DNA of 64,000 nucleotides from Anaeromonas frigoriresistens. GTDB taxonomy: Bacteria > Bacillota > Clostridia > Tissierellales > SIT17. The position numbers were made by a program, and so were the translations under genes. The stretch is taken from NCBI RefSeq assembly GCF_016820655.1, contig NZ_WSFT01000039.1, forward strand, positions 62,001 to 126,000, read 5' to 3'. How positions within the stretch are numbered: position 1 is the first letter of the stretch; each line of letters begins with the position of its first letter. Of this stretch, positions 36,889-43,771 are shown in pieces. Under the pieces are notes generated by a model. It saw only the letters and a program-made list of their open reading frames with translations, ran no database searches and was not told the DNA's origin.

Positions 36889-37265
36889 TGGCAGACCATA
36901 CTGAAGGACTTAAAAGATATGCAAAACAGAAAACACAATTAACTTTAGAAAAATTAGATAAAGCCATTAGAGAACTTTCTTTGAATGAAGAAAAAATTAA
37001 CTTTAATAGTGTATCTAATTTAAGTGGAGTTTCCAAGACTTTTCTTTATAACAACGAAGAAGTTAAGAAAAGAATTGAAAAACTTAGAGATAAACAGACG
37101 AGTAAAACTATGAATAAAAGAGCCAAATATGATAAAACTGCTAAAGCAAAAGATATTATTATAATGTCAAAAGATAAAAAAATTAAAGAATTAGAAGAAG
37201 AAAACAAGAAACTTAAAGAGCAATTAGAGATTATTAGAGGTAAATTATATGAAAATTTAAAATAA
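36888..37265 (+). CDS. tnpC: Tn554 TnpC-like protein (DUF6262 type)
   Basis: 125 residues, the same length as Tn554 TnpC. Its ATG overlaps the tnpB stop (TAATG). An HTH-like N-terminal part (TLEKLDKAIRELSLNEEKI, VSKTFLYNNEEV) is followed by a C-terminal coiled coil rich in Lys and Glu (about residues 80-120). In Tn554 this gene product helps set insertion frequency and orientation. It is the only intact gene of the three. Confidence 0.8.
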   Translation: MADHTEGLKRYAKQKTQLTLEKLDKAIRELSLNEEKINFNSVSNLSGVSKTFLYNNEEVKKRIEKLRDKQTSKTMNKRAKYDKTAKAKDIIIMSKDKKIKELEEENKKLKEQLEIIRGKLYENLK

Positions 37266-37311
37266 CAGTAGTTCGTAATAGTAGAATATGACACACAAAG
37301 GAGAGATTTAA

Positions 37312-37830
37312 ATGAGGTACTTTTTTGACTTTATGTTATTATTAATAATTTACTTTCTATTCTTTTACAGAAGGTGGAATGAAAAATCTAAAAAGATACT
37401 TATAATTAATACACTAATGTATGCTTATATTACAATGGTTCTATTCGTTACACTAATGCCATTTACAATACCCCTAATAAATGGAACAAATAATATGTTT
37501 CTTCAAACTGCAAATTTTATACCTTTTAGAGATTTAAAGTCAAACTATAACGGAGCAATTAGAGAAATTGTTTTAAATATTGTTATGATGATACCTTTCG
37601 GTTTTTTATATGCTATTATTAAGAGACAGGGCATCTTGAAAATAATTATGTCCACATTTCTTTTTAGTTTAGTAATTGAAATTTCTCAATTAATGAGTGC
37701 ATGGTGGGGTGGTTTATCATCTCGCTCATTTGATATTACTGATTTAATTACAAATACATTTGGAGGCTTAGTAGGATATACTATTTTTCTTGTTTTAAAG
37801 CCACTAATTTTAAAAGTATTAAAAAAATAA
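37312..37830 (+). CDS. VanZ-like membrane protein
   Basis: 172 residues with AAAGGAGAG before the ATG. Five membrane segments and the conserved VanZ features are seen: LMPFTIPLING near the second segment, NFIPFRDLK, NIVMMIPFGFLYA, EISQLMSAWWGG and FDITDLITNTFGGLVGYTIF. VanZ confers low teicoplanin resistance in Enterococcus; most homologues have unknown roles in envelope biology. It directly follows the transposition genes and could be cargo of that element. Confidence 0.85.
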   Translation: MRYFFDFMLLLIIYFLFFYRRWNEKSKKILIINTLMYAYITMVLFVTLMPFTIPLINGTNNMFLQTANFIPFRDLKSNYNGAIREIVLNIVMMIPFGFLYAIIKRQGILKIIMSTFLFSLVIEISQLMSAWWGGLSSRSFDITDLITNTFGGLVGYTIFLVLKPLILKVLKK

Positions 37831-37906
37831 TCGCTGTAAACTTTGATTACTCAAGATGACATTTGCTTCACAATTTTCATATTATGCGAACTAAAATTAA
37901 TTAAAT

Positions 37907-37937
37907 CATAGACTACATTGATTACATGTAGTCTATG
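37907..37937. repeat. Perfect 12-bp hairpin
   Basis: CATAGACTACAT (37907-37918) and ATGTAGTCTATG (37926-37937) form an uninterrupted stem with a 7-base loop. There is no T-run after it, so it is a weak terminator at best; it may also mark an element border. Confidence 0.6.
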
Positions 37938-38003
37938 TATATAACAAGTAAAATGCAGTATTGTGTCAGAGTATACACGAGATATTTAAAGGAGTGGGGA
38001 AAA

Positions 38004-38099
38004 ATGAATAGTAAAACTAACAAGTATAAAGGAAGTAAAACTCTACGCAAAGTCTGTCGATATGACACTGGCGATAGTTGTGTAGGGGTAAATAAGTAA
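38004..38099 (+). CDS. 31-residue ORF overlapped by nested RNA stems (possible leader peptide)
   Basis: ATG 38004 has an excellent AAAGGAGTGGGG site. The peptide is basic at first (NSKTNKYKGSKTLRKV) and contains two cysteines (VCRYDTGDSCVG). It matches no family I know. Its last 52 bases form the left arms of two perfect stems whose right arms lie after its stop codon; the stop (38097-38099) immediately precedes the right arm of the inner stem. This is the geometry of a translated leader controlling the gene at 38180. Confidence 0.5.
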   Translation: MNSKTNKYKGSKTLRKVCRYDTGDSCVGVNK

Positions 38100-38137
38100 T
38101 ATCGCCTTTCTAAAAAAATTTATCTAAACAGACTTTG
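38048..38137 (+). promoter_or_regulatory. Nested-stem RNA element upstream of the CD3324-family gene
   Basis: Outer stem: CAAAGTCTGT (38048-38057) with ACAGACTTTG (38128-38137), 10 perfect pairs. Inner stem: GGCGATA (38070-38076) with TATCGCC (38100-38106), 7 perfect pairs. The stems nest correctly and end 25 bases before the next gene's ribosome binding site (about 38162-38169). Ribosomes translating the 31-codon ORF would open both left arms. Function is inferred. Confidence 0.55.
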
Positions 38138-38179
38138 TATCCTTAATAATAAAATATAATTTTAAGGAGAGAAGTTTTT

Positions 38180-38449
38180 ATGAATTATATCAATGCTGAA
38201 AAAATATTACCAGATAGATTAGTAAGAGAAATTCAGAAACATATCCAGGGTGGCTATGTATATATACCATCTATCCCTGAAAAACGTAAGAAATGGGGAG
38301 AAAATTCAGGACACAGAGAATATATAAGAAAAAGAAATAAACAAATATCTAATAAGTATCAAAATGGTCATACAATTCAGGAGCTTGCTGAAGAGTTTTT
38401 TCTTTCAGTTAATAGTATTAAAAAAATCATATATACAAAAGTCAGTTAA
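38180..38449 (+). CDS. CD3324-family small HTH protein
   Basis: 89 residues with AAGGAGAG upstream. The sequence starts MNYINAEKILPDRLVREIQKH, continues with GGYVYIPSIPEKRKKWGE and ends in a helix-turn-helix (NGHTIQELAEEFFLSVNSIKKII). This is the pattern of the CD3324 family known from C. difficile and relatives, probably a small DNA-binding regulator of unknown target. It follows the nested-stem leader and has its own terminator. Confidence 0.75.
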   Translation: MNYINAEKILPDRLVREIQKHIQGGYVYIPSIPEKRKKWGENSGHREYIRKRNKQISNKYQNGHTIQELAEEFFLSVNSIKKIIYTKVS

Positions 38450-38453
38450 ATTA

Positions 38454-38486
38454 GAGTTACTACTCTTTTGAGTAGTAGCTTTTTTT
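38454..38486 (+). terminator. Intrinsic terminator
   Basis: TACTACTC (38458-38465) pairs with GAGTAGTA (38470-38477) around TTTT, extended by three more pairs; a run of seven T follows. Confidence 0.9.
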
Positions 38487-38603
38487 GTATAAAAAATAAT
38501 ACAGAGATGTTATTTATCTTTTAAGTAGTATGTATAGGATGCTATAATTACTTTGAGATAGAATTAGAGAGGCTCATAATATAAATACTTAGGAGGAACT
38601 GAT

Positions 38604-39377
38604 ATGGATAATCCTATATTACAATCAATGCTAAATAGAAAGTCTATCCGTAAATATAAGTCGGATATGCCAACAGATGAAATAATACAAGCTATTGTAA
38701 GATCTGGACAACAAGCTCCTTTTGCTTATCAATGCTACAGTATCTTATTGGATCGAAAAAATAAGCACCCCTTTGGAGCACCATTACAATTTACAATTTG
38801 TGTGGATCTACATAAGTTAGAAATGATTATGAAAAAAAGAAACTGGACCATTGTCATAAATGACCTTTCGATGCTAATTATGGGCATACAAGATGCTGCC
38901 TATACAGCAGGTAATATGGTAATGGCAGCCGAAAGTTTAGGTTTAGGTAGTTGTTTCATAGGTGCTACTCCTTACTATGCAAAAAAAATCGTTGAAGAGT
39001 ATAAGCTTCCTAACAAGGTATTTCCTCTTGTACAGTTAGTTATGGGTTACCCAGCAGAAGATCCGACTCCTCGTCCTCGCTATCCAATGGAGTATTGTCT
39101 TTTTGAAGATCAGTATCCTGAATTTACAGATGAAATGATTGATAATGCCATAGCTGAAATGGATGAAGGTTATATTAATCAAAATTATTACCGAGATATG
39201 AATAATATGATTCCTATTAAAGATGGTAGCAAAGAGTTATATACATTTGATAATTATGGGTGGACAGAACATATATCTCGTAAAGCAGGTCAGTGGCTTG
39301 AGTCCCCTGAGGAGTTACTAGAACAATTTGAAGCTTGTGGGTTTAATATACGCTATGAGTCTGCTAAAAATGATTAA
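38604..39377 (+). CDS. Nitroreductase-family protein (NfsA-type)
   Basis: 257 residues with AGGAGG before the ATG. The FMN-binding start RKSIRKYKSDMPTDEIIQAIVRSGQQAPFAYQ is typical, as is the central AAYTAGNMVMAAESLGLGSCFIGAT and the MGYPAEDPTPRPR motif that ends the catalytic core. The last 60 residues form a charged helical tail ending in an LESPEELLEQFEACGF segment. It should be an FMN-dependent NAD(P)H oxidoreductase, cytoplasmic; the physiological substrate is unknown. Confidence 0.85.
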   Translation: MDNPILQSMLNRKSIRKYKSDMPTDEIIQAIVRSGQQAPFAYQCYSILLDRKNKHPFGAPLQFTICVDLHKLEMIMKKRNWTIVINDLSMLIMGIQDAAYTAGNMVMAAESLGLGSCFIGATPYYAKKIVEEYKLPNKVFPLVQLVMGYPAEDPTPRPRYPMEYCLFEDQYPEFTDEMIDNAIAEMDEGYINQNYYRDMNNMIPIKDGSKELYTFDNYGWTEHISRKAGQWLESPEELLEQFEACGFNIRYESAKND

Positions 39378-39421
39378 GTAGCATTTACAGAGAAAAAAAG
39401 GGAGTATTTCAAAAGAATATA

Positions 39422-39466
39422 AAATCCTCAAACTGGTTAATTACTAAGTTTGAGGATTTCCTTTTT
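39422..39466 (+). terminator. Intrinsic terminator
   Basis: A perfect 13-bp stem, AAATCCTCAAACT with its complement at 39447-39459, then CCTTTTT. Confidence 0.9.
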
Positions 39467-39484
39467 GAATTGTTCATACACCCT

Positions 39485-39540
39485 AAATATATGATAAATA
39501 AATAAGCTCCAAACTATTTATTTATCATATATTTTTATAA
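39485..39540. terminator. Long A+T-rich hairpin, second terminator
   Basis: 20 perfect base pairs (39485-39504 with 39515-39534), a 10-base loop and a T-run after it. It may end transcripts from either side. Confidence 0.65.
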
Positions 39541-39636
39541 AAGAATAATAGGTATTTTGATTACTCTATTTCATAGGTGGTAAAAATATTATAGTTGAAA
39601 TATTTTTTTATAACTAAATATTTGGGAGGAATTAAT

Positions 39637-40803
39637 TTGAAGAAAACTTGCATATTGCTATTAATATTTCCAATTATTTTATTTACTTCATGTCAAATAG
39701 AAGAAGTAGAGACACCTCAATCTACACCAGCTGAAGAAAGTAAAAATGAGGATGAAGATACCAATGAAGCAACCGGAGAACTTTCCGAGAGCTCAACAGA
39801 AGATTTAAAGTATAAAACTGAAATAATAGCTGAGAATCTTGAGATACCCTGGGAGATAGTGCCTATCTCAGATGGTAGAATTTTCATAACAGAAAGACCA
39901 GGTCGGGTGTTATTACTAGATGAGGGAGAAATTTATGACATACATAATGTTGAGCATATAGGAGAGGGTGGACTTTTAGGGATGGACTTAAGTCCTGATT
40001 TTAAGAATAATAACATTATTTATCTTTACTATACCTATGCTGAAGGAAATCAGATTTATAATAGGGTATCTCGATTTACTTTTGAGGAAAACACCCTTAA
40101 TAATGAACAAATAATTCTTGATAAGATACCTGGTTCTCAATTTCATAATGGAGGAAGGATAAAATTTGGTCCGGATAATAAGCTTTATATTACTACTGGA
40201 GATGCTCAACAAGAGAATTCTTCTCAGGATATAGACACCTTATCGGGAAAAATTCTTAGGATTAATCCAGATGGTACAATTCCTACTGATAATCCTTTTG
40301 ATAGTAGTCCGGTGTTTGCCTATGGACTCCGAAATCCCCAAGGATTAGCTTGGCATCCAGTGAGTGGTCAGCTTTTTGCTAGTGATCATGGTCCTAATAG
40401 GAAGGATGAAATCAACTTAATACAACCAGGAAAAAATTATGGATGGCCTATAATTACCTGTGACGAAGAATCATTAGAATACGAGAATCCAATAGCATGC
40501 TATTCAGATTTCACATTAGCTCCTTCTGGAATTACTTTTCTTCCCTGGAGCAATATAGAAGAAACTCCTTTATATATTGCTGGACTTAGAGGAAGTATGG
40601 TCATGAGAGTTGATTTAGATAATGAAGGTAACTTTATAAGGCAAGAAAGACTTTTGCAGGACTTGGGACGTATTCGTACTGTAATTTATCATGAATATGC
40701 TTTTTATATAGCTACAAATAAGACAGATGGGAGAGGGACTCCAATGGAAGGAGATGATAAGATCATAAAGGTTACACCAATATTAAATGCCTCAGATGAA
40801 TAA
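39637..40803 (+). CDS. Lipoprotein with glucose/sorbosone dehydrogenase (PQQ-type beta-propeller) domain
   Basis: 388 residues from TTG 39637, chosen because GGGAGGA lies 6 bases before it and the product then begins with a proper lipoprotein signal (KKTCILLLIFPIILFTSC). A Glu/Asn-rich linker leads to a six-bladed propeller of the GSDH family: LEIPWEIVPISDGRIFITERPGR at the start, GLLGMDLSPDF, FGPDNKLYITTGD and ASDHGPNRKDEINLI. Homologues oxidise sugars with PQQ, but no PQQ synthesis genes are nearby and many Gram-positive members have unknown activity. Confidence 0.8.
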   Translation: MKKTCILLLIFPIILFTSCQIEEVETPQSTPAEESKNEDEDTNEATGELSESSTEDLKYKTEIIAENLEIPWEIVPISDGRIFITERPGRVLLLDEGEIYDIHNVEHIGEGGLLGMDLSPDFKNNNIIYLYYTYAEGNQIYNRVSRFTFEENTLNNEQIILDKIPGSQFHNGGRIKFGPDNKLYITTGDAQQENSSQDIDTLSGKILRINPDGTIPTDNPFDSSPVFAYGLRNPQGLAWHPVSGQLFASDHGPNRKDEINLIQPGKNYGWPIITCDEESLEYENPIACYSDFTLAPSGITFLPWSNIEETPLYIAGLRGSMVMRVDLDNEGNFIRQERLLQDLGRIRTVIYHEYAFYIATNKTDGRGTPMEGDDKIIKVTPILNASDE

Positions 40804-41211
40804 GCTTGGGTCATTTTTGGTTAGTAGTATTTGCTTTTTATAATTTTACTATAAGGACCATTAACCAGGATGAGAATTTTGTATTCTTTCAAATAAAAAA
40901 ATATAAATATGTAACTAAATGATGAGTAGAATACAGAATAAATATGATAATTATCTGTTAATATAGAGGAATAATGATATTAATTGAAGAAGTATATATA
41001 AGACAAATGTCTTATATATACTTCTTTTTAAACTCACAGATTATTCATTTCTATATATGAAGAAAATAAGGAACTTAGTAATAAAAAAGAAATTAATACA
41101 AAAAGTTATAATTGGATATAGTAAGTAGGTTTTTTTAAAATTCTACACTATTTAAATTAAAAAAATTTATCATAGAATCATGTATAGAATTAGATTCAAC
41201 AGGAGGAAAAT
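40804..41211. other. Intergenic region with one strong terminator
   Basis: Apart from the palindrome at 40986-41027 nothing gene-like is seen; a 23-codon ORF at 41057 lacks a ribosome binding site. The promoter of the two-component system at 41212 should lie in the last 150 bases, but no box stands out. Confidence 0.4.
40986..41029. terminator. Intrinsic terminator (long palindrome)
   Basis: GAAGAAGTATATATAAGACA pairs with the complementary arm ending in ACTTCTTTTT, about 20 pairs, with a very small loop. Confidence 0.8.
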
Positions 41212-41889
41212 ATGACTATTTTATTGATAGAAGATGATATAAAATTAAAAGAATATATAATGGAATACTTAGAAGCCTATGAGTATGATGTTGAGGAAGT
41301 TAATGATTTTGACAAGGTAATGGATAGAGTAGAGGAAATTAAACCTGATTTAATAGTTTTAGATATCAACTTACCTAAATTCGATGGATTTTACTTCTTA
41401 AAGATTATAAGAAAATTATATAATATCCCAGTAATAATACTATCTGCTAGAAGCGATGAAGGTGAGCAGATTAGAGGAATGGAGATTGGAGCAGATGATT
41501 ATATAACTAAGCCTTTTAGTATAGGGATTTTACTTGCTAAAATAAATGCATTATTAAGAAGGGTATGTGAATACAGTGAAACTGAGGATGAAGAACAGGG
41601 TGAGTTATCTATAAGACATGAAAGTATGAAGTTAAGCTATAAAGATAAAATTATAGATCTGACAAAAAATGAGTACAGAATATTAAATATACTTTTAAAT
41701 AATATTGGAAAAGTTATTACAAGGGAAGAATTGTTAGAGGTTTTATGGGATGATACTACCTTTGTTGATGATAATACTTTAACAGTTAATATGACTAGGG
41801 TAAAGAAAAAACTAAGTAATTTAGGGATTGATAATGCTATTATAACAAAAAGAGGGGTAGGATATGTCTTTAATGGAATTAATAATTAA
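41212..41889 (+). CDS. OmpR-family response regulator (BceR-like)
   Basis: 225 residues behind GGAGGAAAAT. Receiver: IEDD, phospho-acceptor D51 in LIVLDINLPKFDG, LSARSDEG and ITKPF. Output: winged helix with LTKNEYRILNILLNN and NTLTVNMTRVKKKLSNLG, where NMTRVKKKL is the pattern seen in BceR-type regulators. The gene order regulator-kinase-ATPase-FtsX permease is that of Bce peptide-detoxification modules. Confidence 0.85.
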   Translation: MTILLIEDDIKLKEYIMEYLEAYEYDVEEVNDFDKVMDRVEEIKPDLIVLDINLPKFDGFYFLKIIRKLYNIPVIILSARSDEGEQIRGMEIGADDYITKPFSIGILLAKINALLRRVCEYSETEDEEQGELSIRHESMKLSYKDKIIDLTKNEYRILNILLNNIGKVITREELLEVLWDDTTFVDDNTLTVNMTRVKKKLSNLGIDNAIITKRGVGYVFNGINN

Positions 41890-42877
41890 GGTATTAAGGA
41901 GAAAAAGTATAGAGTTAATTGTTTTACTAATAAATGCCCTCCTTATAGTATTATTTTATAATTTACTATATGAAAATAACGAAGTAGTGTATCCATTAAT
42001 GTTAAGTGGATTTGTAATATTAACGTATTTTATCATTGCTACTATAAGATATAGAGGATTTTTAGAAAAGCTAAAAGAGAGTATAGTAAGCCCTGATTAT
42101 AATAATGTAGATGTTAATTCCAATGAGAAAGAGATATTATATACAATAAGTGATATTCATCAAAATTATCTTAAGGAAATTCATACATTAAAGCAATCTA
42201 TAAATGACAAAGATAATTTATTTTCCCAATGGATTCATAATATGAAAACTTCAATAACTGTAATAAGTCTAGCTTGTGAAAAGAGCACTCCCTATACTAA
42301 AGATAATAAATATATTGATGATATAAAGGAAGAAAATAATATACTTAAAAAGAATCTAGAAGAAGCTCTTAATGTATTAAGATTAGAGGATTTCTCGAGG
42401 GATTATATTACAAGTTCTTGTAATTTAAGGGAACTTGTAAACGATGTAGTTAATAATAAGAAAAGGGATTTTATATACAAGGGGGTTTTCCCTAAGGTAG
42501 ATATACATGAGAGAACTTATGTCTACACCGATAAAAAATGGTGTGGATACATGTTAGATCAAATAATATCTAATGCTATAAAATATTCAAAAAATGCAAA
42601 AGCAAATAAGATAGAAATATATGAAAAAAATAATATTGATACAATAGAACTATTTATTAAGGATGAAGGTGTAGGTATAACTAAAGAAGATTTATCAAGG
42701 GTATTTGATCCATTTTTTACTGGGGTCAATGGTAGAAAAGAAAGAAGTGCAACTGGGATTGGCCTTTATATGGTAAGAAGTATAGCAAAAAAGCTTGAAC
42801 ACAGTGTTGAAATAGAATCTGAGATTGGAGTTGGAACACAAGTTAAGATTATATTTAATAAGCAAGATATTTACTAA
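41864..42877 (+). CDS. Intramembrane-sensing histidine kinase (BceS-like)
   Basis: 337 residues, overlapping the regulator gene by 26 bases. Two membrane helices (about 16-34 and 42-61) are joined by a loop of only a few residues, so there is no extracellular sensor domain; such kinases sense through their partner transporter. H125 in SQWIHNMKTS, NAIKYSKNAKANK, IKDEGVGITKED and ATGIGLYMVRSIAKKL complete the catalytic core. Confidence 0.85.
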   Translation: MSLMELIIKVLRRKSIELIVLLINALLIVLFYNLLYENNEVVYPLMLSGFVILTYFIIATIRYRGFLEKLKESIVSPDYNNVDVNSNEKEILYTISDIHQNYLKEIHTLKQSINDKDNLFSQWIHNMKTSITVISLACEKSTPYTKDNKYIDDIKEENNILKKNLEEALNVLRLEDFSRDYITSSCNLRELVNDVVNNKKRDFIYKGVFPKVDIHERTYVYTDKKWCGYMLDQIISNAIKYSKNAKANKIEIYEKNNIDTIELFIKDEGVGITKEDLSRVFDPFFTGVNGRKERSATGIGLYMVRSIAKKLEHSVEIESEIGVGTQVKIIFNKQDIY

Positions 42878-42900
42878 ACTAAATAGAAAGCCTTTCAAGA

Positions 42901-42918
42901 ATGTAAGGTTATGTAAGG
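42901..42918 (+). promoter_or_regulatory. Direct repeat ATGTAAGG x2, possible response-regulator site
   Basis: ATGTAAGG at 42901-42908 and 42911-42918, spaced by 10 bases, upstream of the transporter genes that start at 43016. A phased pair of short repeats suits an OmpR-type regulator such as the one at 41212. A terminator hairpin lies between the repeat and the transporter genes, so the site may act at a distance or not at all. Confidence 0.4.
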
Positions 42919-42952
42919 GAAATCCATTTGAAGATTATGGATTTCCTTTTAT
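42917..42952 (+). terminator. Intrinsic terminator after the kinase gene
   Basis: GGAAATCCAT (42918-42927) pairs perfectly with ATGGATTTCC (42937-42946); TTTTAT follows. It separates the regulatory genes from the transporter genes. Confidence 0.8.
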
Positions 42953-43015
42953 ACTAAGAATATAAACTAGTGTAAATATTAGCACTGTATTTCTAGTATA
43001 TGAGGAGGGTATGAT

Positions 43016-43771
43016 ATGGAGATTTTAAAGGTAAACAATTTAACAAAGGTATATAATGCCTATAAGGAAGCAAAGGAAGTTAAAGCATTAGATGGTATAA
43101 GTCTTACTGTCAACAAGGGAGAGTTTGTTGGAATAATGGGCCCCAGTGGAAGTGGTAAGACTACACTTTTAAATATTCTTTCCGGGGTTGATAAATGTAC
43201 TTCAGGGGAAGTATTTATCAACAACAAAGATATTAGTAGTATGAAGAAGGATCAGATGGCTTTATTCAGAAGAAGGAATTTAGGTTATATATTTCAGGAT
43301 TTTAACTTATTAGATAGTTTAACGTTACAAGAAAATATAGCACTAACCCTTATTCTAGATAAGAAAAGACCACAAGATATTGAAAATAGAGTTAATAAAC
43401 TTATGAATTTTTTTAGTATAGAAGGTTTAAAGGAAAAGTACCCTTATCATATTTCAGGAGGGGAAAAGCAAAGAGTCGCTGCAGCAAGAGCTTTAATTAA
43501 TGAACCAGCTATAATTTTTGCAGATGAACCAACAGGAAATCTTGATTCTAAATCAGCAACTAATATAATGAGCATAATGAGTAAGATGAATGATGAAATG
43601 AATAGTACAGTACTAATGGTAACTCATGATCCATTCGCAGCATCATTTTGTAAAAGGGTTATTTTTATAAAGGATGGTAAAGTCAAAATAGAAATCAATT
43701 CACATGGCGATAGAAAGAAGTTTTTTGATAAGATTTTAGAAGTTCAAAGTGTTATAGGGGGAGTAAACTGA
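43016..43771 (+). CDS. ABC transporter ATP-binding protein (BceA-like)
   Basis: 251 residues with GAGGAGGG before the ATG. Walker A GPSGSGKTT (42-50), signature HISGGEKQRVAAARAL, Walker B AIIFADEPTGNLDS and the MacB/LolD/BceA-type switch region VTHDPFAASFC are intact. It overlaps the permease gene by one base. With that permease it should form a peptide-antibiotic sensing and detoxification transporter. Confidence 0.9.
   Translation: MEILKVNNLTKVYNAYKEAKEVKALDGISLTVNKGEFVGIMGPSGSGKTTLLNILSGVDKCTSGEVFINNKDISSMKKDQMALFRRRNLGYIFQDFNLLDSLTLQENIALTLILDKKRPQDIENRVNKLMNFFSIEGLKEKYPYHISGGEKQRVAAARALINEPAIIFADEPTGNLDSKSATNIMSIMSKMNDEMNSTVLMVTHDPFAASFCKRVIFIKDGKVKIEINSHGDRKKFFDKILEVQSVIGGVN

Larger units (their letters stand above)
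33803..37265 (+). mobile_element. Decayed Tn554-family transposon core (tnpA-tnpB-tnpC order)
   Basis: Two tyrosine recombinase genes of different size followed by a small coiled-coil gene, in this order and with start/stop contacts, is the transposition module of Tn554. The first two genes carry stop codons and frameshifts, so the element should be immobile. Tn554 elements have no terminal inverted repeats, and I could not define the ends. Cargo may include the VanZ-like gene and the 38-kb genes downstream. Confidence 0.75.

Noticed and set aside
38048-38137. Nested stems as a simple terminator
   Set aside because: The outer stem encloses 70 bases and is not followed by a T-run, and the gene after it has no separate promoter that I can see.
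39485-39534. Long palindrome as an insertion-sequence end
   Set aside because: No transposase gene or second copy nearby; the T-run after the stem fits a terminator.
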